Made by a program: the position numbers and the translations under genes | Assembly (NCBI GenBank): GCA_016699735.1 | Contig: CP065008.1 | Span: 2,356,001-2,420,000, forward strand | Direction of reading: 5' to 3' | Length of the DNA stretch: 64,000 nucleotides | Source: Alphaproteobacteria bacterium | Lineage (GTDB): Bacteria > Pseudomonadota > Alphaproteobacteria > Micavibrionales > Micavibrionaceae | The notes under the pieces: generated by a model | Told to the model about the DNA's origin: nothing | What the model saw: only the letters and a program-made list of their open reading frames with translations | The model's database searches: none | Part shown: one piece after another, positions 17,773-26,263 of the stretch | Numbering within the stretch: the stretch's first letter is position 1 | How the letters are laid out: each line of letters starts with the position of its first letter

Positions 17773-19140
17773 ATGCGTATTCGATCCTTCCGGTGTTGGC
17801 AGATCCTGCTTCCGGTTTTGACCGGAACGATGCTGCTCGTCCCCGTCATGGCCCGCGCCGATGCCGCCTTCGAAACGCCCTTTCTCTCACAGCCTCTGGG
17901 TTTGAACACCACACCGGAAATCGAGCAGGATTCACAACAGGGAAAAAAAGCCGCAATCGCCAACAAAAATCATAAAAACACAACGGATCGAACTATAAAT
18001 AAAAGTGCTGATAATATAAGCATTGAAAAGAACTTATACCTCCAGCCATTCAGCAACGCCCCGCAGCAAATTAGACAGGCCGCAAAAGAGATTTATACAA
18101 ATAATCCACAGGCTCAATCCCTGCAGTTTCAACTGATTTCATACGGCCTGCGCGGCCCCGATCTGCGCCTGATAACCGCCGACCTGCGCCGCGCCGATAC
18201 CCATCAGGGCAGCCCGCAGGAAATCTGGCGCAACGCCGAATTCACACGCGAAGGACAGGAGGCGGAGGAAACAACCCTCTGGCCGATGCGGCCCTATCTC
18301 TGGCTCATTCAGGACAATCAACTCGGATGGGAAGACGGGGGCGAGTCCGGCCTCCTCGCCCGCTCCTCCCTGATCGCCGAGGCCCGCGCCCCGGAAATCC
18401 TCAACCTCCTCACGCTCGGCGCCGCCTTCCGCCTGAACATCGCCGATAATCTGCACAGGATCGACGCGCCCCGCGCCCCCCTCCCGGTCCGCAGCGATGT
18501 GGAGAAATTCGCAGACCGTACAATCGGCCTCGAGCGCCTCTATGCGACAAGTTTCCACAGCCTGTCCCCCGAATGGCACACAGCCCTGAGCGCAGGCTAT
18601 CTGGAGGAAATGGTGGCGGGCGTGGGCGGCGAAATCATCTACCGCCCGTTCAAATCCCGCTTCGCCCTCGGCGCGGAACTCTGGCAAACCTTCCGCCGTG
18701 ATCCCGAAACCACGCTCAACCTCGGGCTGAATGGCGACCATGTGCTCACCGGGCATATCAACGCGTGGTACGACTGGCCGGAGCCGGATATAACCCTCCA
18801 CCTGCAGGCCGGACGCTATCTGGCCGAGGATATCGGCCTCACGGCGGCTCTGGAGAAGGATTTCGTGAATGGCGCGAAACTCAAGGGCTTCATCACGGTC
18901 ACCGACGGCGCGGATTCAGGCAATTTCGGCGAGGACACAAACACCACACAGGGCGTCAGCCTCTCCCTCCCGCTCGGCGGCGTTCCGCATATGCCGGACG
19001 GCAGCGCGTTCAGGCTCCGCGCCGAGCCCTTCGCCCGCGATACAGGCCAGACCGTGGACAAACCCGTCAGCCTCTATGAACTGACCGAACCTTTCACCCT
19101 CGGCCACATAGCAAGGTATTGGGAGAAGGTGGTGGAGTGA
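17773..19140 (+). CDS. YjbH-like outer-membrane exopolysaccharide-associated protein
   Basis: A 455-aa exported protein. An N-terminal signal peptide (about 1-30, ending 'VMARADA') is followed by a low-complexity linker and then a region resembling the YjbH/GfcD beta-barrel family ('GGEIIYRPFKSRFALGAELW', 'LAEDIGLTAALEKDFVNGAKL'). In enterobacteria YjbH belongs to a cluster for extracellular polysaccharide. Here it stands alone beside the hybrid kinase, so its role is inferred from family only. It is shorter than full-length YjbH and may hold just the C-terminal barrel part. The ATG is 13 bases from the divergent kinase start, implying a shared regulatory region overlapping both coding sequences. 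Confidence 0.68.
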   Translation: MRIRSFRCWQILLPVLTGTMLLVPVMARADAAFETPFLSQPLGLNTTPEIEQDSQQGKKAAIANKNHKNTTDRTINKSADNISIEKNLYLQPFSNAPQQIRQAAKEIYTNNPQAQSLQFQLISYGLRGPDLRLITADLRRADTHQGSPQEIWRNAEFTREGQEAEETTLWPMRPYLWLIQDNQLGWEDGGESGLLARSSLIAEARAPEILNLLTLGAAFRLNIADNLHRIDAPRAPLPVRSDVEKFADRTIGLERLYATSFHSLSPEWHTALSAGYLEEMVAGVGGEIIYRPFKSRFALGAELWQTFRRDPETTLNLGLNGDHVLTGHINAWYDWPEPDITLHLQAGRYLAEDIGLTAALEKDFVNGAKLKGFITVTDGADSGNFGEDTNTTQGVSLSLPLGGVPHMPDGSAFRLRAEPFARDTGQTVDKPVSLYELTEPFTLGHIARYWEKVVE

Positions 19141-19165
19141 AAACGCAACGACCAAAACAAAGTAC

Positions 19166-20382
19166 TTATAACTCTGGCTGGGTTCCCGCCTCGGAATTAA
19201 AGACTTCACCACTAACCAGAGTTCTGCGAAGTTCATGAAATTTTTCTTGCTCTGGAGGATGAACAACCGCCCCAGCCTCCAAACCTTCTCTATCGCAATT
19301 AATCTGCATTAAAGACATTTCGCCAAATTGTGGATAGCGTGTCTTAGGAAGCAAGGATAAATCTAGAGCGTCCTCCTCCGTACCGTATGCAAGAGTCTCT
19401 CGGCGATACCCCTTAGTAAACGGACCGTTGGTAATCCAGTCCGAGGCCTCCCCCGGACCATTACAGAGGGATACGCACTTTTGTTCAAAGCCTCATCCCT
19501 TCTGACATAGGCCTTTTTTGAGGCCTCCTGAACCTCTGTCTCAAGAAAAGGTTCCCTCATATGGTGAAGCTCCAATGCTTCGCAAACATTCCCGATATAG
19601 ATGGCCCCCCGCAAGGCATCACTGGGAAAAAGAGTTCTGTGGCCGTGAATGACATAACCGTCCGCTTCTGCGTTCTTGGGAAAAACGTCATCGACGATGC
19701 AGTTCTTCAGAATTTTCAATCTGTAACGGTCGTCATGCGCCGCCCTAGCCGAAACGACAGAAGCGATATCTAGATTGTATTCCTGCATTTCAGAAAGCGG
19801 TTTAAAAATAACGCTATCCAAAGCATCATAGAATTTTTCTGCAATACCTTGATCGTAGTTTTTATAGTCAGGAGCCGGAGGCAGTTCGCCGCGCCTTTGG
19901 TCCAGCCAGTGCATAAAACGATTATCGGAATGTGCAGATAAAGCTTCTGTAAATTTAGTATCATCCTCTATGATATCGAACACGTAATCTCTGATTAAAC
20001 TTGACCCGATTTGAGGATCAACACGAAAAGCCTCATCCAGGACGTCTTCAAAATCGGCATCTAAATCCCAGAAGACCAGCGGCCGACCAACGGCGTGGAC
20101 AAATCCTGAATGCCAATATCCGCTATGGTTATTATCAGCATTGAAATACGTTCTGGCATCTTTTACACCACAACCGATATGTGAAGGCGCGAGTCTCCGT
20201 CTATAAGACAACTCTTCATCCCCCTCTTCTTTACCTAAAATTACAGACACAATTTCATCTTGTGTCATCGGGGTTACAACCTCAGGGCCATACGAAATGA
20301 ACTTGGATGTCAGGGGAGAGAATCTGTCCAAACGATCTATGAAATACAAAGGCTCTGTATCTCTAATATACAAATCAGACAC
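19166..20382 (-). pseudogene. Unrecognised ~405-aa protein, broken by one frameshift
   Basis: The first frame (20382 to about 19480) encodes a soluble acidic protein ('MSDLYIRDTEPLYFIDRLDR', 'YWHSGFVHAVGRPLVFWDLD', 'VIHGHRTLFPSDALRGAIYI'). It then drifts into an Arg-rich non-protein-like end at 19363. Adding one A to the AAAA run at 19479-19482 (coding strand) joins it to a second frame with sensible sequence ('GPGEASDWITNGPFTKGYRR', 'YGTEEDALDLSLLPKTRYPQ'), ending at a TAA at 19166. I therefore treat it as one gene with a single-base deletion, real or from sequencing. I recognise no family. No signal peptide or membrane segment is present. Confidence 0.65.
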
Positions 20383-20408
20383 TCAAACTATCCTCTCAAA
20401 AAAAATAA

Positions 20409-21410
20409 CTAAACCCCAAACTCCGGCGGCGTAAAATCCACAACCCGCCCTGCGGGCTGATAGGGCTGCACATACATCCGATCATGATAGCGTTCGGGAA
20501 CCTGCTCCGCCAGTTCGGGCGAAACGGTCAGAATTCCATCATTCACAAAGCGCGCCTTGTTCTGGCGCAAAATCTCGGGATCCTCAGGATAAACATAATT
20601 TGCCATCACCCCGTGCGCGAGTTCAAAATCCAGCTTGCTGTCCTGATTCTCCGCCCGGATCGCCGCCAGTAATGCCCCCATCCCCGCCATGTGGAAAGAC
20701 TGCACGGGATCGTTACTGCGGAAAATTCCGCCATTCGCCCCCTGCACGGGCATCAAGTAATCGAAGGCATGATCCTTAAGCTCCTGCCCGTCGATCCGCA
20801 CGGTCGTCACCCCCTGCTCGGCCAGCCAGCTTGCAAACCCCTTGGTCCCCGCGCGCAACGGCGAAAGCGTGGACAGCACAGCCCCCGGCGCCTGCGAATA
20901 AACATAAGAATGAACATTCCCGATCAGCGTCTCACCCGCCTTCGGGAAGTTCGAGGAAATCGTATACGGCACGATCACCTTAGGGGAATCACCCAGCGCG
21001 ATAACGGGCGATTTCAAAATCGGCTTGATCCGGTCGGGAAGCTGCGGCTGATCGTTCCAGTAAGTATAGACCACCGCCGTTGGAAACCACTTCCCCGCCT
21101 CGTCCTGCACCGCCATCGCCATCGCCAGCTTGTTGGTGCCCGGCTCGCCCAGCCGCCCGACAAGCTGCTCGGCCCGCTTGGGCGCATGAACGGCATCGAA
21201 CAACCGCTCATGAATACCTTCGAACGCGCTATCCTGCGTCACGACGACAAACTGCTGCGCGGGCGTAATTCGCGCAATCGCGGCCTTGAGCGCCTCCTGC
21301 CCCTCTTCGTCCAATCGGTTTTTATGCGGCGAGAGTTGCTCATAGATTGCCACGGCATCGCCGAGACTCAGCGCATTTTCGCCGGAAGGAGGGTGTGAAT
21401 CGAACATCAT
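20409..21410 (-). CDS. Malonyl-CoA decarboxylase-like protein
   Basis: A 333-aa soluble protein. The C-terminal two thirds line up by eye with the acyltransferase-fold catalytic domain of malonyl-CoA decarboxylase: 'LSTLSPLRAGTKGFASWL' (compare the family's LSP-hydrophobic-FxxWL stretch), 'HMAGMGALLAAIRAENQDS', then 'AHGVMANYVYPEDPEIL' and 'ARFVNDGILTVSPEL'. MCD converts malonyl-CoA to acetyl-CoA. The helical N-terminal domain of MCD is reduced here and overall identity looks low, so another acyl-CoA substrate is possible. It sits alone between the frameshifted gene and the repeat patch. Residues should be compared with the MCD catalytic His/Ser before naming it. Confidence 0.55.
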   Translation of the reverse strand: MMFDSHPPSGENALSLGDAVAIYEQLSPHKNRLDEEGQEALKAAIARITPAQQFVVVTQDSAFEGIHERLFDAVHAPKRAEQLVGRLGEPGTNKLAMAMAVQDEAGKWFPTAVVYTYWNDQPQLPDRIKPILKSPVIALGDSPKVIVPYTISSNFPKAGETLIGNVHSYVYSQAPGAVLSTLSPLRAGTKGFASWLAEQGVTTVRIDGQELKDHAFDYLMPVQGANGGIFRSNDPVQSFHMAGMGALLAAIRAENQDSKLDFELAHGVMANYVYPEDPEILRQNKARFVNDGILTVSPELAEQVPERYHDRMYVQPYQPAGRVVDFTPPEFGV

Positions 21411-21479
21411 GAATTCCCGCTAAAAAAACTTTACTCCCTATATTATAGACAACAATGCCGGATAGACGTCAACATTTTG

Positions 21480-21720
21480 ATAATTTTATTGCGCCGCACA
21501 ACAGATTTCATAAAAGGAAGTCGCCCCGGCGCAAGCCACCTTCACCTCTCCCCGCCTGCGGGGAGAGGGATCAAGGGTGAGGGGAAAACATTGAACATAT
21601 TCCCGCTTTCGCAGGAATGACAAAAGACTAAAATCGTTGTGATCGTTGTGCCCGTTGTGTTTTAAAAAACTCTGCGCCCTCAGCGCCTCTGCGGTCAAAA
21701 AAACGAAGTCGGGCTTCACA
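21480..21720. repeat. Patch of intergenic REP-like palindromes
   Basis: Several short palindromic elements are packed here. 21545-21585 holds CTCTCCCCGCCTGCGGGGAGAG followed by GGTGAGGGG, a REP-like unit familiar between genes of many alphaproteobacteria. 21600-21622 holds a CCCGCTTTCGCAGGAATGAC half-palindrome of a second type. 21632-21660 is a short tandem of GTTGTG/CGTTGTG. 21668-21695 carries a GCGCCCTCAGCGCCTCTGCGG element. A 77-aa open frame across them is an artefact. Confidence 0.7.
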
Positions 21721-21721
21721 A

Positions 21722-21752
21722 TAAAAAACCGCCCGAAGGCGGTCAGTTTTTG
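21722..21752 (-). terminator. Strong intrinsic terminator (bidirectional)
   Basis: GACCGCC-TTCG-GGCGGTTTTTT on the minus strand: a GC stem with UUCG tetraloop and a T run. The complement also ends in a T run (CAGTTTTTG), so it can act both ways. It would end the rluD transcript or a small RNA downstream of rluD. Confidence 0.85.
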
Positions 21753-21915
21753 TATCTTTTTGGTTTGGTTTGAGGCTGCCTGGCCGTTCCGGCTCTAATA
21801 TTTCTATAATTCCCTCACGCCCCTGGTTATTCGTATTGGGTCATCTCTTATTCGGTTAGGAGCAGAAATCTATGCGTGGTGCCGCGCATTCTTACTCTCT
21901 ATCTTCAGAATAGCT
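21722..21915 (-). ncRNA. Possible small RNA downstream of rluD
   Basis: The ~190 bases between rluD and the terminator have no open frame. On the minus strand a TTGCAA (about 21933) and TATTCT (about 21910) pair could serve as promoter. The stretch then holds an ATGCG/CGCAT hairpin and a GCCG-GAA-CGGC hairpin before ending at the UUCG terminator. This fits either a trans-acting RNA or simply a long rluD 3' UTR. It matches no RNA family I know. Confidence 0.3.
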
Positions 21916-21942
21916 AAAATTTTATGTAAATTGCAAACATTA

Positions 21943-22962
21943 TTATTTATCTAATATTTTCAGCAACTTAGAGAAATCAGCAGGCGGCGGCGCCTCAAAC
22001 GCCATCTCCTCCTCCGTCCGGGGGTGGATAAACCGCAAAGCGGCGGCATGAAGTGCCTGCCGGGGAAATTCGCAGATTTGCTCGATTTCATCGGCTTCAT
22101 ACCCGCCCTTCTTGAGTTTGGCCACCAGCGCCGTTTTCTGCGGCCCATAAAGCGGATCGCCGACCAGCGGATGCCCCAGAACCTGCATATGCACCCGGAT
22201 CTGGTGCGTCCGCCCGGTCTCCAGTTCGCACTGAACCAGCGAACAGGCCTCCTTATACTTGGCCTGCACATGGTAATGCGTCCGCGCATCCCGCAACCCA
22301 GCCCCGCTGGTGCCCATCTTCAAACGGCTGTTCCGGTCTCGCCCGATGGGTCGGTCCACAACTCCCTTAATCGGAAAAGGCACACCAAGCACAACCGCAT
22401 AATATGTGCGGCTCAGACTCCGATCCGAAAGCTGTTCGGCCAGAAAGCGATGCGCCTTATCGTTCTTCGCCACGATCATCAGACCGCTGGTGTCCTTGTC
22501 CAGCCGATGCACGATCCCCGGCCGCACCACACCGCCGATCCCCGACAGACTCCCCGCACAATGGTAAAGCAAGGCATTGACCAGCGTGCCCGTCCAGTTC
22601 CCCGCGCCGGGATGGACCACCATCCCCGCCGCCTTGTTGATGACCAATAAATCCTCGTCCTGATAGACGATATCCAGCGGCAGGTTTTCAGGTTCGGGAA
22701 CGCAGGCCACAGGCGGCGGCAGATGGACGGTCACCGCGTCCCCCGCCTTCATTTTGTGCGAGGCGACCATCAGCGGCGCCTCATTGAGGAAAACTTTTCC
22801 CTCCTCCATCAGCGCCTGCAGACGGGTGCGCGAAAGATCGCCGGAAAGCGAAGCCAAAGCCTTATCGGCCCGCTGTCCGGCCAGTTCTGGCGGGACGGTA
22901 AATTCCAGCAGCCCTTCCCCGGACTCTTCGTCCGGCGCATCTTCGGGATCATCAGCCTTCAT
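21943..22962 (-). CDS. rluD: 23S rRNA pseudouridine synthase D (RluD/RluA family)
   Basis: A 339-aa pseudouridine synthase. An S4 RNA-binding domain ('GQRADKALASLSGDLSRTRL') is followed by the RluA-type catalytic core, with the active Asp in 'GIVHRLDKDTSGLMIVAKND' and the usual 'ETGRTHQIRVHMQVLGHPLVGDPLYG' block. RluD modifies three uridines in the helix 69 loop of 23S rRNA during subunit maturation. An acidic N-terminal extension precedes the S4 domain. The ATG overlaps the stop of the upstream secreted-protein gene (ATGA), so the two are coupled. Confidence 0.93.
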   Translation of the reverse strand: MKADDPEDAPDEESGEGLLEFTVPPELAGQRADKALASLSGDLSRTRLQALMEEGKVFLNEAPLMVASHKMKAGDAVTVHLPPPVACVPEPENLPLDIVYQDEDLLVINKAAGMVVHPGAGNWTGTLVNALLYHCAGSLSGIGGVVRPGIVHRLDKDTSGLMIVAKNDKAHRFLAEQLSDRSLSRTYYAVVLGVPFPIKGVVDRPIGRDRNSRLKMGTSGAGLRDARTHYHVQAKYKEACSLVQCELETGRTHQIRVHMQVLGHPLVGDPLYGPQKTALVAKLKKGGYEADEIEQICEFPRQALHAAALRFIHPRTEEEMAFEAPPPADFSKLLKILDK

Positions 22963-24644
22963 GGCAATACCGCTTCGGGTTTAATACACGGGTCTTTATA
23001 GTCGTCCGGCCCGTTCCCTGCAAATATCCAGCCATCCTGCGTGGTATGAAGCGTATCCCCCTCCTCTTCGTCCGCTGCGCCGCCCGCGCCGTCTCCTTCC
23101 GGCGTCTCGATCGACTCGGCGACTTTCTTGTTCAAAAGCTCAAGCCCGGAGAGAGATTTTTCCGGCACGGGCGCTTCGGGCAAATTGGCCGCCTTTTCCT
23201 CCGGCGCCTTGACCTCCGCCTCCGGCAAAGCGCCGACGGTCAGATCGGCCTGCGAAAGACTGGCCTGAGTGAGCCTGACCGTATCGGGCATAGACTTATC
23301 CGAAACCGCCGGAGCAGGTGGCCCAACAGCCTCATTCATCCCCGCAAACTTCTGATAAATCTCGGCATGGGGAACCTCAGTGGTCCCGGCCACCAGATAC
23401 CGCCCATCCGAACCGATAACAAACTGAAACGCCTCCCCGCCCAGTCCCTTGAAGAAACTCTCGCCTGACAGCGTGACGCCGCGGGGGGTGAGCAACAGCA
23501 TATGGACATAATCCATCTTCCCGATGATCGTTCCATCCGCCTCCATCAGCGGCTTTTTCGTCCCCTCTTCGCCCTCGGCCAAAGGAACCCGGGCCTGCAG
23601 CATCAGCGCAATCAGCCCGTTCGGATGCACCCCCAGATCAATCGCGGAGTAATGATAGGCGCCGTTATAAAACCTCTGCCAGCGCATCTCCCCGCTCGAT
23701 CCGTCCAGAAGCATCAGCCAGCTTCCGGTAGTCCCCGCATCGACGGGCAGCGCATCACCAAGCGCAAGAACCGTATCGTTCGCGTAAGCGACTGATCGCT
23801 TGATCTGCGAAGCCTGCCCCCGGCTGAAGGTCTGCTGCCAGATCAACGCGGCATCCGCCCCCGTCTTCATGATCCATCCGGTCTTCTTGCCAACCTCGTT
23901 CTCGACATAGCCGCTGGCCAGAATAACTTCCGTCTTGTCCGCGCCGGAAACCCCGCTCGAAACACCGAGAATCTCAGAGTTCGCGCCCATCACATAGGCC
24001 CGCTTGGACAGAATTTTTCCCGTCTCGTCCAGCAAGTGAATTTCAGGACTTTTCGAAAGGACAGGCTTTTCCTTCGTCCCCATCTGCTTTTCAACGGTCA
24101 CCGAGAGGATGATCCGCTTCCCGTACACACTTAAGGCCATATCCTTGGCCACCAGATCGCGCTTCGAATCGCGAAGGACTTTCTGCGCCTTGAAAGCGCC
24201 TTCCCGGTCGAAAAATCCGAGCCAGATATTCTTGGTCTCACCCGCCTTATGCCGGTTCGCCGCCAGAACGATCCGATCGCCGATCTTGAGGATTTTGACA
24301 ACCTCCGTCACCGCGCTGACCTGATGGTATTTCTGCCAGGTCACGCGGCCTCTCCGGTCGAACCCCGCCAGCATGATGATCGGCGTAACACCCTCCAGCG
24401 GCACCATCTCCCCGGCGGCAAAGACCGTATCGTCACCCAGATCAAGGACAGATTTAAACCGCTCCTGCCGCGGACCTTCGCCCACCCCGGAATCCCAGAG
24501 GCTGTAGGAACCGAAACTCGGTTCAAACAGCGAGGTCAAAGTTTCAGGAGTCGGCTCACAGACCTCCTGCGCCCGCGCAACTCCCGGCGCAAGCCCACAA
24601 ATCACGACGAGCATAAAACGCAGAAGGATAAATCTGTTGAGCAT
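22959..24644 (-). CDS. Secreted propeller-like protein of unknown function
   Basis: About 561 aa with a signal peptide ('MLNRFILLRFMLVVICGLAP', cleavage after GVARA). The mature part shows repeated strands of the type 'IIMLAGFDRRGRVTWQKYHQ', 'IWLGFFDREGAFKAQKVL' and 'SWLMLLDGSSGEMRWQRFYN', a rhythm like beta-propeller/delta-60-type repeats. A Pro/Glu/Ala-rich disordered region follows from ~450 and the protein ends in 'DDYKDPCIKPEAVLP'. Periplasmic or outer-membrane location is expected. I know no function for it. A GTG at 24656 could also start it. Its stop overlaps the rluD start. Confidence 0.7.
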   Translation of the reverse strand: MLNRFILLRFMLVVICGLAPGVARAQEVCEPTPETLTSLFEPSFGSYSLWDSGVGEGPRQERFKSVLDLGDDTVFAAGEMVPLEGVTPIIMLAGFDRRGRVTWQKYHQVSAVTEVVKILKIGDRIVLAANRHKAGETKNIWLGFFDREGAFKAQKVLRDSKRDLVAKDMALSVYGKRIILSVTVEKQMGTKEKPVLSKSPEIHLLDETGKILSKRAYVMGANSEILGVSSGVSGADKTEVILASGYVENEVGKKTGWIMKTGADAALIWQQTFSRGQASQIKRSVAYANDTVLALGDALPVDAGTTGSWLMLLDGSSGEMRWQRFYNGAYHYSAIDLGVHPNGLIALMLQARVPLAEGEEGTKKPLMEADGTIIGKMDYVHMLLLTPRGVTLSGESFFKGLGGEAFQFVIGSDGRYLVAGTTEVPHAEIYQKFAGMNEAVGPPAPAVSDKSMPDTVRLTQASLSQADLTVGALPEAEVKAPEEKAANLPEAPVPEKSLSGLELLNKKVAESIETPEGDGAGGAADEEEGDTLHTTQDGWIFAGNGPDDYKDPCIKPEAVLP

Positions 24645-24697
24645 TCGGCAGGTCACAGGTAGAATCGCAACCCTAAGTCTAGAACCCGTCAGGACAA

Positions 24698-25732
24698 ATG
24701 TCTATGAAAGTTCTGATCCTGTCAGACGCTTGGCACCCCCAGATCAACGGGGTCGTGCGGACCTATGAACATCTCTCGCACGAACTGGAAAAACGGGGCC
24801 ACGAGGTGCAGGTCTTCGGCCCCGCGCATTTTCCGGCCACCATGCCCATGCCCTTCTATCCCGAAATCCGTCTGGTCATCAAACCCTACCGCCGCCTCAA
24901 GCGCATGATCGAAGAATATGCGCCCGATAAAATCCACATCGCCACCGAAGGTCCGCTCGGTTGGGCCGGACGTAAATATTGCCTCAGGCACAAGCGGAGT
25001 TTCACGACCTCCTACCACACGCAGTTTCCCGATTACATCGCCAAGCGCTTTGCGTGGCTGATCCCCCCGCTCTATAAAGCCGTTCATCAATCCGCCATAC
25101 GCCTTGTTCGCAATTTCCACAACGCCTCGCAAACCGTCATGGTCTCAACGCCAAGTCTGGAGCAGCAGTTGCGGCAATGGGGATTCACCGCGCCGATGAA
25201 ACGCTTTTCCCGCGGGGTGGACACCGCCCTCTTCCACCCCGGCCCAAAGACTCTCTTTCAGGATTTGAAAAAACCCGTCGCCCTCTATGTCGGCCGCATC
25301 GCCATCGAAAAAAACCTTGAGGGTTTTCTGGAGATGGACTGGGAAGGCTCGAAGGTGATCGTCGGCGACGGACCGGTGCGCCAGCGCCTGAAAAGGAAAT
25401 ATCCCCATGTGCATTTCGCGGGGACAAAACAGGGCAAGGAACTGGCCGCCCACTATTGCTCGGCGGAGATATTCGTCTTCCCGTCAAAAACAGATACGTT
25501 CGGCATCGTATTGCTGGAATCCCTCGCTTGCGGACTGCCCGTAGCCGCTTATAATGTCACCGGACCGAAAGATATCATTAAGGAGCCATTTCTTGGCGCT
25601 CTGGATGACCAGAACCTCGCGGAAGCGGCCCGAAAAGCCATGGCGCAGGGCATCCCTGAAAAATGCACGGAATATGCGGGCAAAAACTTCAGCTGGGCCA
25701 GCGCAGCGCAGCAATTTCTGGAGGCGCTTTAA
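24698..25732 (+). CDS. GT4-family glycosyltransferase (mannosyltransferase-like)
   Basis: A 344-aa GT-B glycosyltransferase. The N-terminal domain begins 'LILSDAWHPQINGVVRTYEH', a hallmark of MgtA-like GDP-mannose-dependent enzymes acting on lipid acceptors. 'SRGVDTALFHPG', 'ALYVGRIAIEKNLEGFLEMD' and 'VFPSKTDTFGIVLLESLACGLPV' form the GT4 donor-binding part with the EX7E motif. The likely role is glycolipid or envelope polysaccharide synthesis at the cytoplasmic membrane. It is divergent from the propeller-like gene, with 41-53 bases between starts. GGACA precedes the first ATG, and a second ATG lies two codons on. Confidence 0.88.
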   Translation: MSMKVLILSDAWHPQINGVVRTYEHLSHELEKRGHEVQVFGPAHFPATMPMPFYPEIRLVIKPYRRLKRMIEEYAPDKIHIATEGPLGWAGRKYCLRHKRSFTTSYHTQFPDYIAKRFAWLIPPLYKAVHQSAIRLVRNFHNASQTVMVSTPSLEQQLRQWGFTAPMKRFSRGVDTALFHPGPKTLFQDLKKPVALYVGRIAIEKNLEGFLEMDWEGSKVIVGDGPVRQRLKRKYPHVHFAGTKQGKELAAHYCSAEIFVFPSKTDTFGIVLLESLACGLPVAAYNVTGPKDIIKEPFLGALDDQNLAEAARKAMAQGIPEKCTEYAGKNFSWASAAQQFLEAL

Positions 25733-25822
25733 CCCCCCCATAGTGTATATTCGAACTTTGTATTTGCACTCTTGGCCCCGCACCGCTTACACTCCCAACC
25801 TTAAACGATAAAAGACTTGAGA

Positions 25823-26185
25823 ATGGCCAAAATACTGCTCGCCGAAGACGACCCCTCAATGCTCAATTTCCTTGAAATTGCGCTCAGAAGGGCGGGCCAC
25901 GACGTCCTCCCCGCTTCCGACGGGCTGGAGGCGCTGGAGGTGCTCGAAGACGGGGAGGAGTTCGACCTCCTCCTGACCGACATCGTCATGCCCGGCATTG
26001 ACGGCATAGAACTGGCTCAGAAAGCCATGCAGATCCAGCCGGATTTGAAGGTCATGTTCATCACCGGCTTCGCCGCCATGGCCGTCAGCACCCACAGGGA
26101 AGAAATGAAGAATACCAAGCTTTTATCCAAACCCTTCCACCTCAGCGACCTCGTCAGCCAGATCGAGGAAATCCTGGCCACGTAA
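25823..26185 (+). CDS. cpdR: CpdR-like single-domain response regulator
   Basis: A 120-aa receiver ('MAKILLAEDDPSMLNFLEIA'; phosphoacceptor Asp53 in 'LLLTDIVMPGIDG'; Lys in 'KLLSKPFHLSDL'). Its length, the N-terminus and the short hydrophobic C-terminus 'IEEILAT' fit CpdR. In Caulobacter CpdR is phosphorylated by the CckA-ChpT relay and, when unphosphorylated, recruits ClpXP to the pole for cell-cycle proteolysis. The frame opens two codons earlier, but the ATG at 25823 is preferred by family. The assignment rests on recognition rather than alignment, and another CheY-like role is possible. Confidence 0.72.
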   Translation: MAKILLAEDDPSMLNFLEIALRRAGHDVLPASDGLEALEVLEDGEEFDLLLTDIVMPGIDGIELAQKAMQIQPDLKVMFITGFAAMAVSTHREEMKNTKLLSKPFHLSDLVSQIEEILAT

Positions 26186-26208
26186 TGATAACGGACAAAG
26201 ATTATGGT

Positions 26209-26250
26209 CCGCCCCGCCGGAAACGGCTTGATCTTTTCGGGGTTTTTGTT
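26209..26250 (+). terminator. Possible intrinsic terminator after cpdR
   Basis: CCCCG ... CGGGG with an inner CCG-GAAA-CGG hairpin, followed by TTTTTG. The outer stem is only five pairs with a long loop, so strength is uncertain. Confidence 0.4.
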
Positions 26251-26263
26251 TACCTGATAGCTC

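Noticed and set aside
21486..21719. 77-aa frame with a 'LTLDPSPRRRGE' stretch
   Set aside because: That peptide is the familiar translation of a REP-like palindrome, so the frame is a repeat artefact.
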